Source: BOG-908 sp965198915
Lineage (GTDB): Bacteria > Pseudomonadota > Alphaproteobacteria > Acetobacterales > Acetobacteraceae
Length of the DNA stretch: 64,000 bases
Assembly: GCA_965198915.1 (NCBI GenBank)
Contig: CBDAQC010000002.1
Span: 1,922,001 to 1,986,000, forward strand
Reading direction: 5' to 3'
Positions 54,270 through 63,035 of this stretch are shown one piece after another. Every line of letters begins with the position of its first letter. Position 1 is the first letter of the stretch. Under the pieces are notes generated by a model. The model was not told where the DNA came from. It was given only the letters and a program-made list of their open reading frames with translations, and made no database searches. A program made the position numbers and the translations under genes.

Positions 54270-55238
54270 TTGCCCCTTTCCAGCCACCGCCCGACCCTGC
54301 TCCTGACCCACCGCCTGCCCGAAGCCGTGATGGCGCAGGCCGAAGCCGCCTACGAGATACGCATGCCTGGGCAGCTTGCGTGGCGGGACTGGCTCGCCGG
54401 TTCGCAGGACGCCCAGGCGGTAATCTGCATTCCGGGCTACCGCTTCGATGCCAGGGTGATCGACTCACTCGGGGCCGGCGTGCGCGCGCTGGGCACTTTC
54501 AGCGTGGGCATCGAGCATATCGACGTGGCGGCAGCCCGGGCACGCGGCATAACCGTTGTGAACACGCCCGGCGTGCTCTCTCAGGCAACAGCCGAATTCA
54601 CCATGGCGTTGCTGCTGGCCGCCGCCCGCCGCATTGGTGCCGCCGAGCGGCTGGTGCGCGCAGGCGGATGGCGCAACTGGCGGCCGGCGGAATATCTGGG
54701 CACCGACATATCGGGCAAGCGGCTGGGCATCTTCGGCATGGGCCGCATCGGCCAGGTGCTGGCGCGCATCGCCGCGGGTGGTTTCGGCATGGAAATCCAC
54801 TACCGCAACCGGCGCCGGCTGGACCCGTCGTTGGAGCACGGCGCCATATATCATGAGGACGACGCATCCTTCCTGGCCGCCAGCCAGACGCTGTGTCTGC
54901 TGGCGCCGGGTGGCGCCCACACAAAAGGCTGGCTGGATGCCGCCCGGCTTGCCGCCCTGCCACGCGGAGCGATCGTGGTGAACACCGCGCGCGGCACGCT
55001 GGTGGATGATGCAGCGCTCGCGGCCGCCCTGCGCAGCGGGCACATCGCCGCCGCCGGGCTGGACGTGTTCCCGCACGAGCCAGACGTGCCGGAGGTCTAT
55101 CTCGGGCTCGACAACCTGGTGCTGACCCCGCACATCGCCACAGCCACGGTGGAGACACGGGACGCCATGGGATTTGCGGTGCTGGACGGCGTGGCCGCGG
55201 TGCTCGCCGGCGAAGTGCCGCCCAACGCTGTCCTCTAG
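54270..55238 (+). CDS. D-2-hydroxyacid dehydrogenase (NAD(P)-dependent)
   Basis: 322 residues from TTG 54270 (AGGA ten bases upstream). The nucleotide-binding motif GIFGMGRIGQVLAR lies near residue 150. The catalytic residues are in NTARGTLVDD (Arg), DVFPHEPDVP (Glu) and LTPHIATAT (His). The family includes glyoxylate/hydroxypyruvate reductases and D-lactate dehydrogenases. FSVGIEHIDVAAA fits the glyoxylate/hydroxypyruvate group. It is a single gene; no serine-cycle neighbours are present. Confidence 0.9.
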   Translation: MPLSSHRPTLLLTHRLPEAVMAQAEAAYEIRMPGQLAWRDWLAGSQDAQAVICIPGYRFDARVIDSLGAGVRALGTFSVGIEHIDVAAARARGITVVNTPGVLSQATAEFTMALLLAAARRIGAAERLVRAGGWRNWRPAEYLGTDISGKRLGIFGMGRIGQVLARIAAGGFGMEIHYRNRRRLDPSLEHGAIYHEDDASFLAASQTLCLLAPGGAHTKGWLDAARLAALPRGAIVVNTARGTLVDDAALAAALRSGHIAAAGLDVFPHEPDVPEVYLGLDNLVLTPHIATATVETRDAMGFAVLDGVAAVLAGEVPPNAVL

Positions 55239-55458
55239 CTCCCTTCGGCCACGGGTCCGGCCGGGCGGCCGCGCGGCAGGGGCGCCGCGGTCTGACTATC
55301 TTGTCGCATTTGCAAAAAATGCTGCGCACGCAAGGCAGATCAGTTAACCTCGGCTACGGCGCCCGCGGTCCTGCATGTGTCCGTGGTGGCGATGCCGGGC
55401 GACTTGCATGGCCGGGACTGCCGGCGATAACGCGACGCGGTTGTCAGAGGAGAGCGCA

Positions 55459-55947
55459 ATGAAGTTGATGTCTGCGGCTGTGATGATCGCTTTGCTGACG
55501 GCCGCGCCCACCTGCCTGGCGGCCAACGCCCGCAATCCTTACGGCAACATCGATCCCCGCAATGACGCCGGCAACGACACGGGCGACCTGCAGGTGGAGG
55601 CGCTGAACCAGGCGCAGATCGATGGCGGCCCCGTGCCGGCGATACGCCACGCACCTCCCCGCCTGCGCTACGCCCCTGCGCCCGAGTCATATTCCGGGCA
55701 GGAGGCGACGCCAGGGGGCTACGCGCCGCCCGACGGCTATTACCCGGCCCGTTCCTATCCCCCGCCTCCCTACCAGCCCGCGGGGGCCTATGCGCCGCCC
55801 GGCTACGCGCCGTATCAGCCGGCGCCCGCCTACCCGCCAACGGGCTACGCGCCGCCCTATTACGGGCCTGGCCCGTCCGCTTCACCAGGATACTATGCGC
55901 CCCGCGGCTACTACGCACCGCCCGGCTACGGGCCGCCGGCCTACTAG
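55459..55947 (+). CDS. Secreted Pro/Tyr/Gly-rich protein
   Basis: 162 residues from ATG 55459 with GAGGAGAG upstream. Signal peptide (SAAVMIALLTAAPTCLAA), a short acidic segment (NIDPRNDAGND), then about 100 residues of low-complexity Pro-Pro-Gly-Tyr-Ala repeats such as GYAPPYYGPGP and YAPPGYAP. Such PGYAPP tails occur in envelope proteins of relatives; no function is assigned. It ends at a shared terminator before the convergent 77-aa gene. Confidence 0.75.
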   Translation: MKLMSAAVMIALLTAAPTCLAANARNPYGNIDPRNDAGNDTGDLQVEALNQAQIDGGPVPAIRHAPPRLRYAPAPESYSGQEATPGGYAPPDGYYPARSYPPPPYQPAGAYAPPGYAPYQPAPAYPPTGYAPPYYGPGPSASPGYYAPRGYYAPPGYGPPAY

Positions 55948-56046
55948 GACGCTACGCCGGAGGCGTTCAGGTGGCCAGCAGCCTGTGCCGCCATGCGCCC
56001 GCGATGCGCTTCGGCGGCGTTGGAAGGATTTGTGCGTCCGGCGGGA

Positions 56047-56076
56047 GATGCCGCAGCCATCCGTGGCTGCGGCATC
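56047..56076. terminator. bidirectional 13-bp hairpin terminator
   Basis: 56047-56059 pairs perfectly with 56064-56076 around the tetraloop TCCG. It lies between the convergent genes 55459-55947 and 56110-56343. There is no clear T-run on either side, so it may rely on its strength or only protect 3' ends. Confidence 0.65.
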
Positions 56077-56109
56077 GAAGCGAGAGCCAGCCGGTTCGTC
56101 GCGACAGCT

Positions 56110-56343
56110 CTAGCGCGGCGCAACCGCCGCGTCGGTAGCGGCGGCGTTCGCCGCGTGTGAGGCGACTGCCGCCTTGCGGTAGTTGCCGTGACGGGCGGCG
56201 CGGCGGGCGACCTGGCGGTCATGGTGGGCGATGGCGGCGTTGGCGGCCGGGTTGGCGTCAGGGCCGGCCGGTGGCGCCACCTGGGCGAGGGCCGGAACGG
56301 CGAAGCTGCAGGCCAGCAGGGTCGAGAGCAGTACTTTCTTCAT
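56110..56343 (-). CDS. 77-aa secreted Ala-rich peptide
   Basis: ATG 56343, with ACGAGGACG a few bases upstream on the minus strand. Signal peptide KKVLLSTLLACSFAVPALA, then a mature part of about 55 residues rich in Ala, His and Arg (IAHHDRQVARRAARHGN). Small, basic and probably periplasmic. No known family was recognised. It ends near the shared hairpin. Confidence 0.7.
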   Translation of the reverse strand: MKKVLLSTLLACSFAVPALAQVAPPAGPDANPAANAAIAHHDRQVARRAARHGNYRKAAVASHAANAAATDAAVAPR

Positions 56344-56560
56344 GGTCTTCGTCCTCGTTCGGGAGTGAACATCAGCAAGTTGGGCGGTGGCCAAGGCGAT
56401 ATTACGGCAACCACGTCACGTAACGTTTCATCTGTGCGGCGGTGCCGGACGGGCACGGGGTGACGAAACGTAAACATTCGTATCAGGCCCGGGCGGATCG
56501 GCATACCACGTACATCTTATTGGACAGATATCCATGCAGATGAAGACGGAGCAGTTCTAG

Positions 56561-57097
56561 ATGTCTCGACCGCGTATGTTGCCGGTGGTCGGCGCCACGC
56601 TCGCCTTGGCGGGCTGCGCTACCGCTGTCACGCCTGTTGTGGCGGTGCCAGGGCCGAACAAGGACGTGTCCACGTTCCAGAAGGAAGAAGCCGATTGCCG
56701 TAGCACGGCAGCCCAGGCCGTGTCCTCGGCCGGCGCCAACACGAACGCCAAATGGTCCAGCTACTTCAGCGCCTACGCGCAATGCGCGACTGCGCATGGC
56801 GACCACGTGCAGCCGGTGCCGTGGAACCTCGCCAATGTCGGCTTCGGCAGCCCCTACCCGGCTTACGCTGGCTATTACGGCTATGGCTACGGCTACCCTT
56901 ATGCCGGCTATCCTTACGGGGTCTACGACCCGTTCTTCTTTGGCTATCCCTATGGCTTCTATCCGGGATTCTTCGGGTTCGGCTATGGTTTCGGCTACGG
57001 CCGGTTCGGCTACGGATATGGCGGGTTCCGCGGCGGGTTTCATGGCGGATTTGCCGGTGGCGGCGGGTTCCACGGCGGCGGCGGCTTCCACCATTAG
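56561..57097 (+). CDS. Putative lipoprotein with Gly/Tyr/Phe-rich repeats
   Basis: A 178-residue protein. The N-terminus has a lipobox-like LALAGC near residue 18. Residues 30-95 carry a globular part with three Cys or so (ADCRST, AQCATAHGD). The C-terminal 90 residues are low-complexity GYGYGYPYAGYPYG and GFHGGFAGGGGFHGGGG. It resembles glycine-rich surface lipoproteins; function unknown. The next gene begins 25 bp downstream. Confidence 0.75.
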   Translation: MSRPRMLPVVGATLALAGCATAVTPVVAVPGPNKDVSTFQKEEADCRSTAAQAVSSAGANTNAKWSSYFSAYAQCATAHGDHVQPVPWNLANVGFGSPYPAYAGYYGYGYGYPYAGYPYGVYDPFFFGYPYGFYPGFFGFGYGFGYGRFGYGYGGFRGGFHGGFAGGGGFHGGGGFHH

Positions 57098-57121
57098 GCT
57101 CTCGAACGCGGCCTGGCTGTC

Positions 57122-57565
57122 GTGAGCGCGCTCGCCTGGGTTCTGGTGATCCTGTCGGGCGCGTTGAACGCCGTGCAGTCTGGCAGCAACGCTCAGCTCG
57201 TGCGGTCGCTCGGCCGGCCGTGGTTGACAGCCCTGCTGGTCAGCCTCGTCACCGCGGCCGTGTTCCTGGCCGCGTTTCTGGTATCCGGCGCCAGGCTGCC
57301 GGACGCGGGGCGAGCCGCGCAGGCGCCCTGGTGGGCATGGACAGGCGGGCTTTGCGGCGCCGCCTACGTCGCCTCCACGCTGTTCTTCGCCGAAAAGCTG
57401 GGTGCCGGGTTGTTCACCGGTCTGACGATCACCGCCGGCGTGACGGCGTCCGTGGCAATCGACCATTTCGGGCTAGTGGGCTTCGCACAGCATGACGCTG
57501 GACCGATGCGCCTGCTTGGCACGGCGCTGATGATTGCCGGCGTTGCGCTGGTAGCGCGGTTCTAG
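57122..57565 (+). CDS. DMT/YdcZ (DUF606) family transporter
   Basis: 147 residues, nearly all hydrophobic, with about five TM segments (3-20, 36-56, 72-89, 98-115, 128-146). The pattern WVLVILSGALNAVQSGSNAQL and GGLCGAAYVASTLFFAEKLG fits half-size DMT proteins of the YdcZ type, which probably work as dimers. Substrate unknown. Start GTG 57122 sits 24 bp after the preceding gene. Confidence 0.85.
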   Translation: MSALAWVLVILSGALNAVQSGSNAQLVRSLGRPWLTALLVSLVTAAVFLAAFLVSGARLPDAGRAAQAPWWAWTGGLCGAAYVASTLFFAEKLGAGLFTGLTITAGVTASVAIDHFGLVGFAQHDAGPMRLLGTALMIAGVALVARF

Positions 57566-57716
57566 GGTGGCGAAGTGCCGGCAAGCTGCCTCGAGAGAAG
57601 CGGCGACAGGCATGCCGCGTCGCCTGCTACCGTCCGTCCGGGCGTATCCGGGGCTGCGAGGACGGCAGGCTGGCAGGGTCCGAGTTGGTTCGAACACCGG
57701 AACAGCCATCCGAAGA

Positions 57717-57791
57717 TGGTGGGCGCGACAGGGATTGAACCTGTGACCCCCGCCGTGTGAAGGCGATGCTCTACCGCTGAGCTACGCGCCC
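57717..57791 (-). tRNA. tRNA-Val (anticodon CAC)
   Basis: 75 nt with encoded CCA on the minus strand. Acceptor stem GGGCGCG/CGCGCCC, D arm GCTC..GAGC, anticodon stem TCGCC/GGCGG with loop TTCACAC (anticodon CAC, reads GTG), T arm ACAGG/CCTGT. Confidence 0.96.
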
Positions 57792-57928
57792 GGTCGTTCG
57801 AGATGGCTGTGTAGCGAGGTGTAATAGCCCTGGCAAGACTGCACTCGTATGGCGGGGAAGGCAGCTTACTACTTATTACGGCCTCGGTGTTTATTACCGT
57901 GTTCTCGGATTGCGAAATCCTACCGGTA

Positions 57929-57958
57929 TTGTGGAATAGCGGGAAGCGGCACTATATT
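57929..57958 (+). promoter_or_regulatory. possible mucR-like promoter
   Basis: TTGTGG (57929-57934) and TATATT (57953-57958) with an 18-bp spacer, 27 bp upstream of the ATG. The AT-rich stretch before it contains repeated TTATTAC blocks (57876-57900), which could be self-binding sites because MucR proteins autoregulate (inference). Confidence 0.4.
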
Positions 57959-57985
57959 GTCTAGGCAAGACTAGAGAAAAGACAG

Positions 57986-58645
57986 ATGCCCTCCGAAGAC
58001 CAGAAAAAGACGCTTCTTGAACTGACGGTGCAGATCGTCTCCGCCCATGTCGGCAAGAACCAGATTGCGCCATCTGCTTTGCCCGCGTTGATCGAGCAGG
58101 TGCACACGGCCCTGCGCAGCGTGGGCCAGGAGCCGGCGCCGGTGGTCGTGGAGAAGCAGCAGCCTTTCGTCGCCGCCAAACGCTCGATCTTTCCCGATTA
58201 CATCATCTGCCTGGAGGACGGCCGCAAGCTGAAGACTCTTAAGCGCCACCTGCGCTCCACCTTCGGTCTGTCACCGGAGCAGTATCGCGAAAAATGGGGC
58301 CTGGCACCCGACTACCCGATGGTGGCGCCCAACTACGCACAGCACCGCTCCCGCCTGGCAAAGCAGCTCGGCCTGGGGCGCAAGCAGCAGGATGCGGCCG
58401 AAGAGGAAGACCTGGTGCAGGTGACCGAGTCCGCGCCCGCGCCCGCCCCGGACGTGCGCGAGCCGCGCGAGACGCGCCGGCGGACGGAGCACACGGCGGC
58501 GTCCGTGTTCGCAAAATTCACCGGCAAATCGGCGGAGGCCGAGACCGAAGCCGAGGCGCCGGACGCCGCGGCGGAACTGCCTGGCCAGAAGAAGCGCGGC
58601 CGCAAGCCGTTCTCCAAGCAGCTCGCCCGCTCGATGCCGCGCTGA
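57986..58645 (+). CDS. MucR/Ros family regulator with extended C-terminus
   Basis: A 219-residue protein; the family is usually about 140. Residues 1-130 align with MucR/Ros: an N-terminal helical LTVQIVSAHVGKN oligomerisation segment and the zinc-finger region YIICLEDGRKLKTLKRHL, followed by FGLSPEQYREKWGL and YPMVAPNYAQHRSRLAK. The extra 70-80 residues are acidic/Ala-rich with a basic, AT-hook-like GRKP end. MucR proteins bind AT-rich promoters and act like nucleoid silencers of exopolysaccharide and cell-cycle genes. It ends 11 bp before the thiolase gene. Confidence 0.9.
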   Translation: MPSEDQKKTLLELTVQIVSAHVGKNQIAPSALPALIEQVHTALRSVGQEPAPVVVEKQQPFVAAKRSIFPDYIICLEDGRKLKTLKRHLRSTFGLSPEQYREKWGLAPDYPMVAPNYAQHRSRLAKQLGLGRKQQDAAEEEDLVQVTESAPAPAPDVREPRETRRRTEHTAASVFAKFTGKSAEAETEAEAPDAAAELPGQKKRGRKPFSKQLARSMPR

Positions 58646-58656
58646 GGCCCGGCGCC

Positions 58657-59856
<1,200 letters not shown>

Positions 59857-60040
59857 GAAGGCCTTCTTTTTTGAAAAAAAGAAGCAAAAAACTTTTGGCT
59901 GTCCGCAGTTGAAGCATTCGGGCTGTATCTGATCGTGCGAGCGCGTTGGGATGTAGATCCCCGCCGCCTGCCCACCCCGGACTCGGCGACAGCGGACAAA
60001 AGCCTTTTGCTTCTTTTTCTCGAAAAAGAAGCCCTCGCCT
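59857..60040. repeat. paired AT-rich hairpin repeats between thiolase and pqqE
   Basis: The left arm starts at the thiolase stop, with stem CTTCTTTTTT/AAAAAAAGAAG and mini-hairpin CAAAA/CTTTTG. The right arm has stem CTTCTTTTTC/GAAAAAGAAG (a perfect 10-bp stem with a compensated C-G pair) and lies just beyond the pqqE stop. An 80-bp spacer separates them. The genes are convergent. Confidence 0.85.
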
Positions 60041-60044
60041 CAAC

Positions 60045-61142
60045 CTAACCGACCACCGCTTCCTTGCGCGGCTTGCGGAACACATACACCCCCGCCGCCC
60101 CCTCGCTCTCCGTCACCGCCGCCTGCATCACCGCATGGTCCGGCGACAGTTCGCAGGCCGGGTCGGTGGCGTGCGTGTCGCCCAGCAGCGCGAAAGCCTG
60201 GCAGCGGCAGCCGCCCCAGTCGATCTCGCGGCGGTCGCAGCTGCGGCACGGCTCCTTCATCCAGGCCGTGCCGCGGAAGCGCAGGAAGGCGTCCGAGTTG
60301 TGCCAGATGTCGTACAGCGAGGTGTCGCGGACCGAGGGGAAGGTGAAGCCCGGTAGGGTTTCGGCCGCATGGCACGGCATGGCGCGTCCGGAGGGCGCGA
60401 TGTTGATGAAACGCTGCGCCCAGCCGCCCATGCAGGCTTTCGGCCGCGCGGCGTGGTAGTCCGGCACCACGTAGTCGATCACCATGCGGCCGGACAGGCG
60501 GATTCGCGCGGCTTCCACCGCGTCGGTGGCCGCGTGCAACTGGTCCAGCGTAGGCAGCAGGGCGGCGCGGTTGACCAGCCCCCAGCCGTAATACTGCACG
60601 TGGGCGATTTCCGTGCGGTCGGCACCTAGCGCCTCGGCCATGGCGATCATCTGCGGCACGCGGGCGGCATTGGCGCGGTGAATGACGAAGTTCAGGGTTA
60701 GCGGCAGGCCCGCCTGCCGGATGCGCGCGGCGGCCGCCTGCTTCTTGGCGAACGCGTTGGGCGAGGCGCCGAAGCGGTCGTTCTCCGACGGGTCCACGTC
60801 CTGGAAGCTGAGCTGGATGTGGTCGATCCCGGCGCTCATCAGCGCCGCCATCGCGCGGTCGTCCAGGGTGACGCCGGAGGTGATCAGGTTGGTGTAGAGG
60901 CCGCGGGCGGAGGCATGGGACACGAGCTCGGCGCAATCGCGTCTGGCCAGCGGCTCGCCGCCGGTGAAATGGACCTGCAGCACGCCGATTTCGGCCGCCT
61001 GGTCCAGCACGCGCAGCCAGGTGGCGGTATCCAGTTCGGCGGCGGCACGCTCCAGATCCAGCGGGTTGGAGCAGTACGGGCAGGACAGCGGGCAGCGGTG
61101 AGTCAGCTCGGCGATTAGGCCGAGCGGCGGGGCCATCGTCAC
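60045..61142 (-). CDS. pqqE: PqqE, radical SAM enzyme of PQQ synthesis
   Basis: A 365-residue protein. The radical-SAM cluster motif CPLSCPYC (CX3CX2C) is near residue 18, followed by HFTGGEPLARRD. The C-terminal SPASM-type Cys set includes KACMGGWAQRF, CRSCDRREIDWGGCRCQAF and a later Asp-Pro-Ala-Cys. It joins Glu and Tyr side chains in PqqA, aided by PqqD. GTG 61142 overlaps the pqqD stop (GTGA); an ATG lies two codons in. Confidence 0.96.
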   Translation of the reverse strand: MTMAPPLGLIAELTHRCPLSCPYCSNPLDLERAAAELDTATWLRVLDQAAEIGVLQVHFTGGEPLARRDCAELVSHASARGLYTNLITSGVTLDDRAMAALMSAGIDHIQLSFQDVDPSENDRFGASPNAFAKKQAAAARIRQAGLPLTLNFVIHRANAARVPQMIAMAEALGADRTEIAHVQYYGWGLVNRAALLPTLDQLHAATDAVEAARIRLSGRMVIDYVVPDYHAARPKACMGGWAQRFINIAPSGRAMPCHAAETLPGFTFPSVRDTSLYDIWHNSDAFLRFRGTAWMKEPCRSCDRREIDWGGCRCQAFALLGDTHATDPACELSPDHAVMQAAVTESEGAAGVYVFRKPRKEAVVG

Positions 61143-61402
61143 AGCCGCACCGCCCCGCGCGCGCTGAGGTCGGCGAGCATGGCGTCCACGTCGCTGCGTA
61201 TGGCTTCGGGCGGCGCGTTGAAGCGGGTGGCCAGGTCAGCCACGATGGCGGCCACGTCGCGCTGGCCGTCGATCAGCTTGAGCACTTCGGCCGCGTGCTC
61301 GTCGGGCACGAACATGCGCTCCGGCCCGAGCAGCACCCAGGCGCCGCGCACCTGGTCCATGCGGAATTTGTGGCCGGGGCTGAGGCGGGGGACCTGGTTC
61401 AT
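61139..61402 (-). CDS. pqqD: PqqD, peptide chaperone of PQQ synthesis
   Basis: 87 residues from ATG 61402, which overlaps the pqqC stop (ATGA). The family pattern is clear: PRLSPGHKFRMDQVRGAWVLL near the start, then LIDGQRDVAAIVADLATRF and a helical end. It presents the PqqA peptide to PqqE. Confidence 0.95.
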   Translation of the reverse strand: MNQVPRLSPGHKFRMDQVRGAWVLLGPERMFVPDEHAAEVLKLIDGQRDVAAIVADLATRFNAPPEAIRSDVDAMLADLSARGAVRL

Positions 61403-62139
61403 GCGGCGCTTGGGACAAAAGCGCCCGGCGGCGGCAGGCCGGGGGCCACGTAGGCATGGTGCAACGCGTCCAGTTGCGCCCACAGCACGTCACACTTGAA
61501 GCGCAGGGCGGCGAGCACCGCCTGTTGCTGCTCCGGCGTGCGCGCGTGTTCCTGCACGTAGGCCAGCGCGAAATCCGAATCCTGCGGCGCCTGGGTCAGG
61601 CGCGGGGTGAAGTAGGCCAGCGTGTCCTGGGTGATCCAATCGTAATGCGCCAGCATGCCGGAGACGCGCTCGGCGATGATCTTGGGCGAGAACATCTCGG
61701 TCAACGAGGAGGCCACCGCTTCCAATATGCTGCGATCACGCACGAAGGACACGTAGGCGTCTACAGCGAAGCGGGTTGCGGGCAGCAGGCCGGCGCCGGA
61801 TTGCACGTAGTCCCGATCCAAACCCACCCCTTCGGCTAGCTTCAGCCAGCGAGCGACACCGCCCGTACCTGGTGCTTCACCATCGTGGTCGACGAGGCGG
61901 CGGCGCCATTCGCGCCGCAGGTCAGAACTTGGAAAGCGCGCCAGTAAGGTGGCATCCTTGGCCGGGATGGCGCTCTGGTAGCAGTAGCGATTGAGCGCCC
62001 AAGCCTGCACCTGGCCGCGGTTGAGTTGCCCGCCATGCAGCAAACGGTGGAACGGGTGGTGTATGTGGTAGCGCTCGGCACCAATCGCGCGCAGCGCATC
62101 CGCCAGTTCGGCTGGCGACAGTAGCGTGGTGGTCAGCAC
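61399..62139 (-). CDS. pqqC: PqqC, pyrroloquinoline-quinone synthase
   Basis: A 246-residue cofactor-free oxidase with the haem-oxygenase-like all-helical fold. Typical blocks are YHIHHPFHRLLHGGQLNRGQVQAWALNR (split: His-rich start), IPAKDATLLARF, WRRRLVDHDGE, FAVDAYVSFVR, ASSLTEMFSPKI and HYDWITQDTLAYF. It closes the ring and oxidises the last intermediate to PQQ. It lies 72 bp after pqqA; in the common pqqABCDE order pqqB would be expected in that gap, but it is absent. Confidence 0.95.
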   Translation of the reverse strand: MLTTTLLSPAELADALRAIGAERYHIHHPFHRLLHGGQLNRGQVQAWALNRYCYQSAIPAKDATLLARFPSSDLRREWRRRLVDHDGEAPGTGGVARWLKLAEGVGLDRDYVQSGAGLLPATRFAVDAYVSFVRDRSILEAVASSLTEMFSPKIIAERVSGMLAHYDWITQDTLAYFTPRLTQAPQDSDFALAYVQEHARTPEQQQAVLAALRFKCDVLWAQLDALHHAYVAPGLPPPGAFVPSAA

Positions 62140-62181
62140 GTGTTCCCCGGTCCGGCTGTTACTGCCGGCCTGCCAGACAGG

Positions 62182-62202
62182 CCGCGCCCGGTCCGGGCGC
62201 GG
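62182..62202 (-). promoter_or_regulatory. hairpin between pqqA and pqqC
   Basis: CCGCGCCC (62182-62189) pairs with GGGCGCGG (62195-62202), 9 nt after the pqqA stop, with no T-run behind it. A stable hairpin here could partly terminate or stabilise the short pqqA message and so make more PqqA than the enzymes, as described in other PQQ producers (inference). Confidence 0.5.
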
Positions 62203-62211
62203 CGGCCGGCG

Positions 62212-62295
62212 TTACTTCTTGGCTTCGGCGCAGGCGTAGCTGTTGATTTCGGCACCGAGCGCAATCTCGACGATCTTAGGGGACTTCCAGGCCAT
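62212..62295 (-). CDS. pqqA: PqqA, precursor peptide of PQQ
   Basis: 27 residues. The E-x3-Y pair used to build PQQ is visible as EINSY near the C-terminus, followed by ACAEAKK, and the leader begins MAWKSPKIVEIALG. AGGAG lies seven bases before ATG 62295. It is far too short for ordinary ORF finding but unmistakable by sequence and by its position ahead of pqqC. Confidence 0.95.
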   Translation of the reverse strand: MAWKSPKIVEIALGAEINSYACAEAKK

Positions 62296-62325
62296 GTTAG
62301 GCTCCTTCGGGTTTGGGACTATGCG

Positions 62326-62354
62326 ATATTGGGCCCGGCGGGCTGCCGGGTCAA
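62326..62354 (-). promoter_or_regulatory. possible pqqA promoter
   Basis: On the minus strand TTGACC (62349-62354) and CAATAT (62326-62331) are separated by exactly 17 bp, placing the start about 25 nt before the pqqA ATG. The -35 matches 5 of 6 consensus bases, the -10 only 3 of 6. Confidence 0.4.
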
Positions 62355-62470
62355 ATGAACGCTGTGTAGGAACGCGCCCCGCGCATGTCGGTTCGTGCCC
62401 GGCGCGGCACGGTTCCGCGATAGGCGGCGGTTGCCCGCCGATCTTGGGTGGTTCTATAAGCGCCACACGC

Positions 62471-63035
<565 letters not shown>

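Noticed and set aside
58294..58656. Extended thiolase start, 121 codons upstream
   Set aside because: The extension overlaps the MucR-like gene in another frame; ATG 58657 starts the conserved thiolase N-terminus.
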